Positions 46,875 to 58,311 of a DNA stretch of 64,000 nt are shown here, piece after piece. The translations under genes and the position numbers were made by a program. Below the pieces are notes generated by a model. That model saw only the letters and a program-made list of their open reading frames with translations. It was not told where the DNA came from and did not search any database. The first letter of the stretch is position 1. Each line of letters opens with the position of its first letter. Source of the DNA: Eucalyptus grandis (Eukaryota; Streptophyta; Magnoliopsida; Myrtales; Myrtaceae); contig NC_052619.1 in assembly GCF_016545825.1 (NCBI RefSeq), positions 8,757,501 to 8,821,500 on the forward strand, in the 5' to 3' direction.

Positions 46875-49800
46875 CTGCCCGCCTTCCGACTTTGTTATTT
46901 TTGTACGGACTTTCATGATCATTTTTTGACTAAATTTTCTTCATGAGTTTTGTTTCAAATCACGTCATGCATCTTTGTAATTTTTTCATGATTTTGGATG
47001 TGTTCAACTATGTCAGATCTACTTAGATCTAGGCTTAGGTCAATTCGTTCCATTTCGATCTCTGTTTTTGCTATTTTTGTGCTGATTTTTGTGTTGAGTT
47101 CTAGAACAATTTTCCTTCATGAAATTTTCTTGTACAAGTGTTGTTCATCTTCTATATTTTTTTTTTCAAAATTTTTAGAAATCTTTAGCTAGGTCAAAAT
47201 TGCTTAGATTTTGACATAGGTTAGTCTGTCCTGCATCGGTCCGAAACTTGTTTTGATGAAATTGAGTCCATAAATGCACTTATTTGGTTTCAAATCCTTG
47301 ATGAGAGTTAAAATACATGATATATATGTTCAATTGATGCATGCTTTGTAAGGTTTTTACATTGGCAATGTGAATCAATTGCATGTATTAGAGTAAAATG
47401 TACTGTAGCAACATGACATGTGCTGGACATATAGTTTGTCTGTTTTGCCATTTTTACCACGACTCATATGATCTTAATTGAGTTTTGATCTCTTAACAAG
47501 AAATCTTTGTCATTGTATGCTATGTATGCGAGATTTTTGGTAGGATTTATGCATGTCTTGAGGATGGCTGAAATCATGCTTGTTTTGTAAACTCAATATA
47601 GAAATGAAACCTTGTCATATGTGCACATTTCCATGCTTATTTGAGTCATCTAAGGATCAAATCTTATAATCATGCCTTCTTGACGATTGAACAGCATGTT
47701 ACAAGGTTGGCATACGTGTTTAGGTCATGTCATTTGAATTTCATCTTGCACATCAAATTGTCTCACAAAAAAGTGTTTGTTACACTTAGAATTTATAAGC
47801 ATATCATTAGGAATCATGAATCATCTCATAATGTCATTTAAATTGTATGACATTTTGCATGCCAACTTAGGATTAGATGACTATCTAAACTTTCCGTCGC
47901 ATCCAATCCTAAGTCACGTGTGATTTCTTCATGCCATTTGGGGATTCTTTGAGTGATTTTAAGATTTTCTAATGAGTGCTTCTGTTCTGTTTTCTCAATT
48001 ACTTATGCGCATACTTTTCGAGATCTCGACTTTAGGATATCGAATTTACCTAGTTTGGACTCGAGCTCTTCTAGGAAGATGTAGGACACACTTAGAAGTT
48101 TCTAATGCTGCTAATTTCATGCTAATCGCTTATCATTTGAACTATTTTCCATTTTTTCAAAGCTAGATCACAATCTGGACAAGGGATCAAATTCGGACCC
48201 CTGTTCTAACCCCTGTTTGGATAGACCTTTGATATTTTTGTTCCATTTTTTCTATTTCGAATCTAAACTTGGCCTTTGAATGAAACTTTCTTTTCATCAT
48301 GTTGGCTATGTTTTTTGTAAATTTGATGATTTTTAGACATGTTTTGATAGGACAAATTCTTGTGACATTAGCTGAATGTCCTGTTATTTTAGCAAATTTC
48401 TGATGTGTTGTTGCTTGTTGTCTGACTTTTATAAATTCATGTGTAGTTTTTTCAAGACAAATTTCTTCATGAAAGTTGTTCATTATCATGTTGTACATAT
48501 TAAAAAAAATTTCCATAGTTAGATTATCAATGGTTATTACTCAATTTTACTGTCCTTATATGCTTGTTCTGAAATTTCCTCATATAAACATGATTGTAAT
48601 TATTTAGTTATACATTTTAGGTTAGTTTGTACATGAAATTAGGCCATGCCATCTCCATGAAAATTGTTCTAAATGCTTTGATCTTTGTTATTAAACAATC
48701 GGCCTTTTCAAATTGCATTTTAAAAAAAAAATGATTTGGTACATGTGATGTTTCTCCGAAAATAACGATTTCTAAAAAAAAAAAAAGTTTTTTCTCCAAA
48801 ACTCGATATGGCTTAAGGAAAAATCATGGTTTGGACCATATTCAAAATGCCTGCAATGCTTGTGATTCTAATGTGAGCCCCGGGTTAACCTTGGCAATTG
48901 AATGTGTTCCATAGCCTAGATATTCCTTAATCCTAAATATTTTCAAACCTTTTTTTAAAAAAAAAATCATGATTTGACATCGTGAAAGTCACGATTTGAA
49001 TTATATTCAAAATGCCTGCGATGTTTGTGAGTGTTAATGCGAGCCTTAGGCTAGCCTTGGTGATTGAATGCCTTTCATAGCTGAGACATCACATCGTCTC
49101 AAAACTTTTCATGAATGATTTTGAGATATGTTTTTTGAAATATCACATGTACCCTTCATACATATAATCCCATCATGCATTAGAAATTGCTTGTGTTTGT
49201 GATTGGCGCATGCCCTTGATAATAAGTGACCCGCCGACAGTTCATTTTCTTGTTTGATTGGTTGAGAAACAAGGTTCAAAAGACCTGCATGCATGTTTAA
49301 ATTTTTTGGAATGCATGTGATTTTTAGATGAATGGTAGGGTCGATGCATGATATCGAGGGAAAACCCTGGGATTATATAGATCGCTTGATTAGGAGACTT
49401 AGTAGCGTATATGGTCATGCGAGAATACAATTGGTCAACAATTGCTATAAGTCACAAAAATAAAATAAAATGGATTGGGTAGGTGTCTTAGTGGGACCAT
49501 AGCATGAAAGACAAAGGCCGACCCCAAGGCCCCAAAATTTGACTTTCGTATTGCACTTCCTTTAAATGATTGATCTCGACATGATGTCTTGTTTTTTATT
49601 GTTTTGATGTGTATGGTTGTTTCTTTCCATTGTATGCACTTAGTTATAAGTTTCTTAGATTAGATTTAGATTAGGACCCCGAAGATGGAGAAAGCGCGAA
49701 GACGGTGGAGGTCGATGTCCATTCCGACCATTATCATGTACTATTCATTTCCCCGACATATGTCTCGGGTTTCTTTTTGTTGTATAAAACCCGACGAGTT

Positions 49801-52099
49801 GCGGGTTTTCTCTCTTTCTCTCATCTTTTTCAATTGTGTTTCTCTTTTATATTTTCTAGGATTGCATGGTAGATTTACTGCTTTCCTTGATTGTTTACTT
49901 ACTGTCTTGTAATTTCAATTCCATTGATTGCTTTCTTTTCTTGCTTTTCTAGAAATAGAATAGAATGAAAATGACCAACCACGCACAATCGCTTAGTTTA
50001 TGACTAATGATCCCGAAAATGTAAAAAGAAATGCATGGACATGTTAGGAAAACATGACATACTGTTTAGGTATCGAAAGGGCGCTAATAGAAATATTAGC
50101 ATAACCCAAGTCCTCGAACCTAGATATTTGGTTACGTAGAAATGAATGGAACACTCCCAACTCTCGATTGGGTTTTCTAGCTAACTCCCAAAATGAGGCT
50201 AGTGGTGACTCCCGTCTTATTTTTAGGTTGTCATAAACAACTAGACCGTATAAATAAACCCGTCGCGCGGGGCACAAATTTCGATGAAACTCACCATGAT
50301 TTAGCATACTCGATATAAGAGTATCCCAGAGGATGAAGTGATGCCATCCTTATGGGCGAGGCATACTGTTGAGAGGACTACCATGGTAAAGGTATCCTTA
50401 AATCCGATATCCACACCCGACCATTTCTTCTAAGTTGTGTTGTCTGTGTGGGTATGGATCGCGACGCTCCACTGTCACAAGGGGTACGAGCTTGGGAGAG
50501 CTTGCGATCTCGTGGAAGGAACTCACAACAGGCTTGATCCGAAAGGCGAGATGATGACGTCTTTTGGAACGTGAGCCATGAGGGAACTCTCTTGATCAAG
50601 TACCCCTAAATCTGACCTTTCTCCCTTTTCTCTCCTCGTGATAGTGAGGAACTCGAGGGTGGCGAGATCGGGTCACGACAAAACCTATAGCGATTTTCAC
50701 GATGGATGGCGATCGAAAGCTCCGGCGACTTAGGGGGGAAACGGAAGGAGGGGGACGATGAGTTTGCAAATTTTCTTGATTTGTCCTCGGGCGCTTGCTC
50801 TATTGGCAGGCATATTCGTTGTCATGTCCGGTGATTTTGTTGTTTTCGTGAGGACAATGAAGGATGTTTTGCTAAAATGAGGCGCGCTCTCGGACAAATT
50901 TGTGTTCTCTTCATCTCTCCTCTTTTGGCACTTCCTTTGATGTCTTTCAAATGAGCACTTTGACTCAGCTTGGTTCAATTAGTGCGTTCGAACTAGAATT
51001 ATGAAAAATGCACTAAAATTAGAGTCAATATTACTTATCTATTTATAGATATTCGTGGAGGTATATAAAGATGCAGATTACTCTATTATGACCGCAAGCT
51101 TATTGAGAAAAATTTTTGCAATTCCAAACTCGAATCTATATCATAACTCAAATTATTCAATACTCTTCTTTTGTCAATATTATTCAAACTTGAAGAGAAT
51201 GCGATTTGACATGTGTGACAAGCAAGCGAGCTTAATTGTGGATTGTGAAACCACAATTCGAGAACGTGACTTATCATGATGCATCGATTCTTGAATGTTC
51301 TTTGAAACTTTATGGAAGTGGATTTGATAGTTTTTACTTTTTATTTTTAGATAAACGTATATACAATAGTTTGAGCTGAGTTATTTTATTTAAAATTTAC
51401 AAAATATTTATATCGTGAATATGATCGAACTAATCACCATATTATAAAATGGTGCCATCATCATCTCATAATTACTCGATTGATAAATGAGTCGCACGAT
51501 CATAAGGATTGAAAACTTCACCTTATGTGTACAAGATTATTAAATAAAAGAAAAAGGTCCATAATCTTTGAGTACAAAAGTCATTGGACTTTTTCATGGG
51601 CTATGTTCAAGTAAAAAGAGTTGTAACCTCATGCAATGAAAATCACGTAATGTGATTTAAAAAATATCAAAGAGTGAGAATGATTAGAATGATTTTATTT
51701 TTAAATCGCAATTAGCTCACACAAACAAAATAATTTAAGAACCACACCCTAGTGCGTGGTATATGCGATGTTTGGTTGCTCTCATGGATTTATATTCATA
51801 GTCAAATGTTTATAAAATCACAGAAAAATTGGCACAAATAAAAAAGTGGAAGTTCAAGAATAAGTGAAATTGAAGAGAAATTATTGGGAAGAGTAAATTA
51901 ACCAATTTTATAGAAACCAATCTTCAAATCTCTTCCTTTATTGGTAACATATACGCATCCATCCCTTATTCGCCTTAAGTCAAATTTTATAAGCACAAAA
52001 TAGATTTATAGATCACTCCTTTTTTGATCAAGCTCATACACTGCTCATTCACTATTGAAAGTACAAAAAAAGAAAACCAAAATTGAACGTGAAAAAGTC

Positions 52100-52215
52100 A
52101 TAGTCGCAGTCCAATCACAAGCATGATGACCCGATGATGAAGGGATCATGCCATCTTTCATAATTCACGAGTTCGAATCATGTCGCAAGTGAACTTTTCA
52201 CCAGTTAGTATTTTA
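52100..52215 (+). mobile_element. Possible degraded tRNA-derived SINE
   Basis: A B-box-like GAGTTCGAATCATG (about 52168-52181) lies ~40 bp downstream of an A-box-like GATGACCCGATGATGAAGGG. This order and spacing are typical of plant SINE heads. Both boxes are imperfect, and no tail or flanking repeat is clear. Confidence 0.35.
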
Positions 52216-52648
52216 GGCATTCACAACGTTTTGTGAAAAGAATTTTAAGCTTTTGGCATATTAATTACAATGATAGGCTCGGCACGCATACTTGACGATG
52301 GACCAAGTGGTTATGGCTCAAACAATATACTCCGTGGACTTAACACTTTATACAATAACAATAAAATCAATAATATCTCTTCCCGCATTTTTTGACTTAT
52401 CAGAAAAAAAGAAAATTGCAATCCATCGAGACTCGGGCCGGGAGGCCAAGCTGGACCTTCCCCAATCCTTGTGCTAGCAGGTCCATCCTACATGTAAACC
52501 CACACTAGCTTCAATTACCACAGTGTGAAACAGTAATACATTCCCCCCCCACCAACTGGTGAGACCCGCATAAAATGAAAATTGGAAAAAAAAAAACCGA
52601 AATAAAAAAAAACCACTACAAAAAAAGAAATAATAACAATAAGAACAA

Positions 52649-52649
52649 T

Positions 52650-52685
<36 letters not shown>

Positions 52686-52692
52686 AATAATA
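52649..52692 (+). repeat. AAC microsatellite passing into AAT
   Basis: About 11 AAC triplets followed by AAT triplets. It generates the Val- and Cys-rich minus-strand frames over 52474-52757, which are not genes. Confidence 0.95.
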
Positions 52693-52953
52693 AGTGAAAA
52701 ACAATTTCTAAACAAAATTACGAAAAAACGCAAACCCTCCTCTTCGCTTCCCTCCATTTATGGCCATTGACTCTGATCGAACGACCCACTCAGACTCTCT
52801 CTTGAGTCTCCTCCTTCTCCTCCTCCACTTGTTAAGATCTTCTTTGTTTAATTTTGGTTTGGTTTAGACATTTCAATGGCTTTGAATTGCTAATTAACTT
52901 ACCTAGTGAGGTCAAGTCAAATTATACAAATTCCAAGTGCATTATTTTGTCAA

Positions 52954-53137
52954 TGTTAACACCTAAATTTTGGCAATCCGATCATTCATTTATTGCATAG
53001 AAAGTTAGGGATTAATTTTAATTCCTAAATAAAAATAATATTAAAGCATTTGTTTTATTGCATTTGCATTGGAACGGTGACAAATGGGTTTAAATTAATG
53101 GTTCTGAATTTTAATCGACAAGTTCGACTAAGTCCAT
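52954..53137 (+). repeat. Start of a third Tat-like LTR (Tat3), truncated
   Basis: It opens TGTTAACACCTAAATTTTGG, resembling Tat1's LTR start. It is cut after ~184 bp by the start of E3. No polypurine tract precedes it. Confidence 0.5.
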
Positions 53138-54416
53138 TGTAACATCCTGATTTTCAACCCTGTTTTCGATGAAATGAATTGAGCTTTCATCGACGCACCT
53201 ATGGCCTTTTTCTCTGAGTTGGCCACTCACGAGATAACTAGTCTACCAGGTAAAGCCGTTAAGGAATCTAAACGCGACAGACTTGAGAATTCGACCGGAA
53301 ACTGATTGCTCGACTGTGCTAATATGCAAGGGTTAATACGGCACCGTTAAAATCGACTAGAGACCGGAGATAGGTCGATTCGACAGAGGCATGTAATTAA
53401 AGTGTGGGTGATTCCATCTAATTACAAAATTCTTGTTGAATGGCACTAAACCGATTCTTCTGTCATTTATGTACCCTATGCCCGTGTTTGAAACCTCGAG
53501 ATTTTCACGACAATCGAGAGTTGCCTATGAGTCGGAGATGCACAATGTGGAACGAAAATAATCGACCATGAGTTAAATGTGCTAAAAATTCCTAAAAGCT
53601 ACTCGGCACGTTAGGTCATGCTAAATTCTCGTCCGGTTGAAATTAACCACGAATTTGAACCCGATTTCAGAAATTGAAAGTTCGGTCATGTCACGATTTA
53701 TTTTAGGAACGTCGATCCATCCTTCGAAGAATTTTCAGTAAGCTCGGGATTTTTTATGGAAAATTAATGTCGGAAAATTCTAAAAAGAAAAGAAATTCAT
53801 AGGCGCCAAATTGAGGAGATTTTTTGCTTCCAAAGTGAGCTAATTGGTGAAGGGAAATTGTGGAATTTGTGTGGGCTTTCTCCTTAGCAAAATTGGTCAT
53901 CAAATTGGAGAAATTGGTGAAGAAATTGAAGTCCAATTGGTGAAATTCGTAGGCTTGAGGGGCAGCTGCATTTTGGCCTTCAATTTAGCTCTAGTTGGTG
54001 AAGATGTGTGAGCATTTGGCCTTGGGTGACCAATTGATATTATTGGCTCCAACTTGGCTGAAGATAAGGGGGAAAAAGCACTCAAGTGCTTTAGATTTTT
54101 AGCTTTGACTTCCCTCCCTCTTGTCCCTTCTCTCCCTCATCCCTTCCCTCTCTTCTTCCTTCGTACGCCAACCTCCCCTGACACCTTATGTTTCTGCGTC
54201 TCTTTCAGTTTTTCCTTCGCAACTCAACACCTCCCCTCTTATTCTGCTGCTCCCCTGCACGGTCACCGTCTCCACTGTCCTCCCCAGGTGCCCCATCTCC
54301 CTCACTGTCACCAACAACAGACGCTGCACGTCCCCACCGACAGCCCACTTCCAACGCCCACGTCCTCCACTTCGGCCCATCTTCTCCACGTTCCCACAAG
54401 CCCATCACCCACGCGT
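53138..54416 (+). repeat. E-family LTR fragment in plus orientation (E3)
   Basis: Begins TGTAACATCCTGATTTTC. Its first ~600 bp are the reverse-complement counterpart of the outer part of the E2 LTR (about 57060-57890). It continues into a CT-rich leader (54100-54416) and stops where E2 begins. The frames at 54054-54561 translate the CT-rich leader and show no domain. Confidence 0.7.
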
Positions 54417-55078
54417 TGTCATGCCCCGATCCTCAAGTACGCACCCATCCCTTACCTTGGTCAATAAAATAGCGATGTCCCAGTATGCATCACCGACCCT
54501 CTCATTTAATATACGCATGTGGAAGCATATAAAATCCCCAGACAATAAAACAATAGGATAGGAAAGTAGAATTCCAAATTTCCATCTTAAAAGCATCCAC
54601 ACTTATATACATTGTCAATCATAGTGCAAATATATACAATTTGAATTGTTAATTCAGATTTAAACCACGAGTTTCTAAAACAAAGTCTGCAAAATGGAAT
54701 CAACTTCTATCAAAAGAGAATTGCCCTATGACTAGCTAGTCCAATAGGATCGTCAATTCTTCAGGCTTCCCCTTCCACACTCCGGGTCTCCAGTCCTTCA
54801 CGAATGCCAAGTAAGGACCTGGAAATGGTTATTCAATAACCAGTGAAACAACGTCTCAGCAAGTTCTACCCCTTAAGACGCGATTAGTAAACCAATATGC
54901 CATAAGGGCTGCCTATGCACGCACAGTCAGAAGACTTACCTTGGCCTTAGATTCCATCTGCAAATTAGTACAGTTCAATAGGCACTCAAACAATTACAAC
55001 AGATCGAAACATCGATCAATCGATCTAGTCGATTACATGTCAAACGGACCATTCTTGGTCACTTCAATCAATACTATC

Positions 55079-55371
55079 CATTCTCTAAAATAACCCATCG
55101 GGATACCAAGCCAGCATTTTAAACAACTCATTCTCTAAAATGACATTATAAGTCACCAAGTATAATCATCATAACGTCCATTCTACAAAATGACTTGTTG
55201 AGTCACCGAGCCGTTATGGCATGTCATCCATTCTACAAAATGACCTATAGGGTCACCAAGCTGAAAATATTGTCCATTCTACAAAATAACCTATAGGGTC
55301 ACCGAGTCGGTATTGCATACCGTCCATTCTACAAAATGGCATATAGTATCACCGAGTCGGTATTGTATAAC
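55079..55371 (-). repeat. ~50-bp tandem array in E2 LTR, 6 units
   Basis: Units begin CATTCTACAAAATGACC or a variant and contain GGTCACCGAGYCGG. The count is the same as in E (26238-26538), but the first two units are more diverged. Confidence 0.9.
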
Positions 55372-57890
55372 ATGATACTTCAAACGTACAATCAATTTCT
55401 CCTTTTATTCATTTCTGACAAAAATATACGTGTGTGGGCACACGGTTGACCTTAGCCAAAATATATGATTTCCTTTCCACAAATCCCACCCTTATCTGTA
55501 GTGCACCAATTTGGTGCTGTCAACCGACACCCGGTTATTTTCCAATTAATTATCCAAATTAATCAATTCAGGAAAATAATCTTATAATCACAATTAATCC
55601 ATTTTAGTACAAAATAAAACTCAATTAAATAAACGGACTGCACCACAACAATCATCATAAAATTCCGGTCGTCAACTATCCCTACCTAATTTTCGGAAAA
55701 ATAATTTATTAATTAATAAATTTTGAAAATCATTAAATAAATACAATAAATCCAATTTAGGCCCGTAATGCCTAATTGGAAGCCAATACGAGCCCGGAAA
55801 ATACCGAGACTCGTTCAATAAATAATAGAACTTGCCTACTTGCTAAGTACACTAACCATTTGCCTAACATGCATAGGTAAATCCTAATTTAATTATTCTA
55901 ATCTAATCTATCCACCTAATTACACTTAATTAAATCTAATCAACCCATAATGATCATTAACCAACTAATAAGGGATTAGTGAGCAAAACTCACTTGATTA
56001 AAAGCGGAGACCGGAACACTGCGACGGCGGCGCGACGGCGGCCGAAATCCAAATTTTCGACAGCATCGGCGGACACTCGGGCCGGGCCCAAAAGCCTTGC
56101 AAGCCCACATAAATCTCTAGGCTTGGTTGATGGGCTTGGGCCTACTTCTTGGACTTCAAGACTGGGCTGGAATTGGGCCAAATTGCAACTGAACTGGGCT
56201 GAGCAATTAAACTGACAATGGGCTGAAGACTGCTGAAGATGGGCCGAGCAAAGTTGGATCATGGGTTGTCTTCGTGGAGAATTCGCTGGACGGTTGGACA
56301 TGCGCCAAGGTTGCTGGAATCATGGGTTCGCTTCTTGCGAGCTGGGCCACAAAGATGTGCTGGATTGCTCGGTCTTCTCTGCTGGAGGGAGGGTCAACAC
56401 GATGAGCTGGCGTGGGCTGCTTGCTCGAGCTGAAGACGCGGACGTGAGCTGACGGAAAACGTGAGCTGCAGAGAGAAGACGCTGGCTCGTGGACGTGAAG
56501 AACACGACCGCTGGTTTGTTGACCGAAGAATCTGCGGGCTTGGACGTGGCAGCGGGACGTCGAGGCCGAAGCAGTTGCTGGCGTCTTCGACTGAGAGAGG
56601 ACAGACGAAATTGAAACAGCTGCAGGGCCAACCAAAAGGGCTTCGTTCTTGCAGGTGTTGACCGATTGCTGCAATGGTGGAGGGTTTTTGTGGCTGACAA
56701 AACTCGGTGAAGAAGGGGGATTGAAGGACGCGCGGCAACCAAAATGAAATGTCTTCGTGGAGGCTTGGGTTGACTCGGGTGGAGCTTCTGTCGTGGGGAT
56801 TTCGTTGATGAAATGGACGAGGAAAATGAAAAGCAAGACCGAGGGAGAAATGAAAAGCAAAGTAGGGATCGATGGAGAGGATTTGGGTGGCTGCGAAGCT
56901 TGCTAGGGAAGGCTGAAATTGGATGAGTAAAAGTCAAGTTAAAATATCTCAATCTATCATGGTTTTGTCCACAAAAGTCTTCAATATTATCTACCTGTTC
57001 CCCCCCCCCACTTACTTTCTTAAAAATTAATAACACAATAAGCCAATATGAGTGCAAATGTTGCACACCTCTTTGATTAGCTCCGAATTTCATCACATAA
57101 CTTCAATTTCTCTCCAACTACCTAAATCAAGGTCCGATTCCGCTGTAGAAAATCCGAATAATTTTCTGTAAGTCTCGACACTCAAAGGCTCGGCGTAAGT
57201 CCCAATTTCCATCAATTTAGCCCATCTGAATTTTCGCTAATTCTTCCGCGACGTCCGAACGATTTTCCGCAAAATTCCCGGAATCTCTGAAAATTTTTCG
57301 AAGGATGAGTCGATGTTCCTTAAATAACTCGTGACACCACAAAACTTTCAATTTCTGAAATCAGGTTCAAATTCGTGGTTATTTTCAATCTAGCGCGCTT
57401 TTAGCATGACCTAGTCTACCCGGTAACTTTTAGGAATTTTTTAGTGCAATTGACTCGTGATTGATTTATCTCGAGTCACACCATACATCTTCAATACATT
57501 GGCGACCCTCGGTTGTCGTGAAAGTCTCGAGGTTTCAATTATGGACACCAGGTACCAAAACGATAGAAAAATCGGTCTAGTGCCGATCGACGAGTATTTT
57601 GCAATCAAGTGGAATCACCCACACTTTGATCACATACCTCAATCAAGTAGACCTATCTTCGGTCTCTGATCGATTTCGATAGTGCCGTAATGATCCTTAC
57701 AGATTAACACGGTTGAACAATCAATTCCTAGTCGAATTCTCAAGTCCATTGCATTTAGATTCCTTAATCGCTTCCCCAAATAGTCTAATTATCTCGTGAG
57801 TGATCAACTTAGAGAATAGCACTATAGGCATGTCGATGAAAGGCCCGATTTATTCAATAGAAAACAGGACTGAAAATCTGGGATGTCACA

Positions 57891-58311
57891 ACTCTTCCTC
57901 TCTTATAAAAATTTCGTCCTCAAAATTTAAAACATTACAGAACTTGATCAAAAAGGTGGGGGTACAATTCTCTCATCGACTTTTCAGTCTCCCATGTTGC
58001 TCCTTTTGTACCATGGTGTTGCTAGACCACTTTGACCAACGGGATGGTCTTTGTACGCAGAACTTGCTCTTTACGATCCACAATCTGAACCGGGCTTTCA
58101 ACATATGACACACGGTCATCCACGTCCAATTCCTCGAAATTGAGCACGTGGGTCGGGACAGGCTCATACTTCCTTAACATCGACACGTGAAAGACGTCAT
58201 GCACTTGTGCCAATCTCGGCGGCAACGAAGATGATATGCTGGGTTCCCGATTCTCTCAAGAATCTCAAACGGACCTACGTACCTTGGACTCAGTTTGCCT
58301 TTCTTACCAAA
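57891..58311 (-). pseudogene. E2 integrase C-terminus and chromodomain
   Basis: On the minus strand, KKGKLSPRYVGPFEIL-like sequence at 58250-58311 leads into LAQVHDVFHVSMLRKYEP, then DDRVSYVESPVQIVDRKEQVLRTK and IPLVKV (frame 58022-58225). That is the integrase tail plus the start of a chromodomain. The frame then breaks before the aromatic-rich core, and a second frame (57973-58167) shadows it. The polypurine tract and LTR follow directly. Confidence 0.85.

Larger units (their letters stand above)
44303..50680 (+). repeat. Probable Tat/Ogre-like LTR (Tat2), ~6.4 kb
   Basis: It starts TATTGACACCTGATTTT, like Tat1's TGTTGACACCTAATTTT. Near 50070-50215 it repeats Tat1's end motifs in order (CGAAAGGGCGC, AACCCAAGTCC, GTGGTGACTCC), then CTTGGGAGAGC (about 50490), closing at GGTCACGACA. 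A TATATAAG box lies at 46007-46014, followed by a CT-rich leader. No polypurine tract precedes it and no pol follows, so it is a 5' or solo LTR. No perfect TSD was found; boundaries are approximate. No credible protein frame inside. Confidence 0.5.
50681..52953. other. Unassigned AT-rich region
   Basis: No gene found. All open frames are under 85 codons and the longer ones run across low-complexity sequence. The only structures I can point to are the SINE-like stretch near 52.1 kb, the AAC/AAT microsatellite at 52649-52692 and short homopolymers. A CT-rich block around 52795-52830 could be a leader sequence, but nothing downstream supports a gene. Confidence 0.4.
54417..58311 (-). mobile_element. 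E-family element E2: 3' LTR and pol end
   Basis: The LTR 54417-57890 (3.47 kb) is followed by 421 bp of internal sequence before an A-related LTR interrupts it at 58312. The LTR matches E in its start, its six-unit array and its end (GGATGTCACA, canonical here). The internal piece starts with a polypurine tract and the FEDEI-type pol end. Its right half is not visible. Confidence 0.8.

Noticed and set aside
52474..52757. Cys-rich and Val-rich minus-strand frames
   Set aside because: Produced by the AAC/AAT microsatellite read in two frames.
54054..54561. 137- and 146-codon frames at the E3/E2 junction
   Set aside because: They translate a CT-rich LTR leader and run across the junction of two separate LTR copies.
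56207..57096. Long Ser/Pro/Arg-rich minus-strand frames (217 and 258 codons) in the E2 LTR
   Set aside because: Two overlapping frames of equal quality over a CT-rich leader, no domain or start context, and the leader is not conserved in E; compositional openness is the likelier cause.
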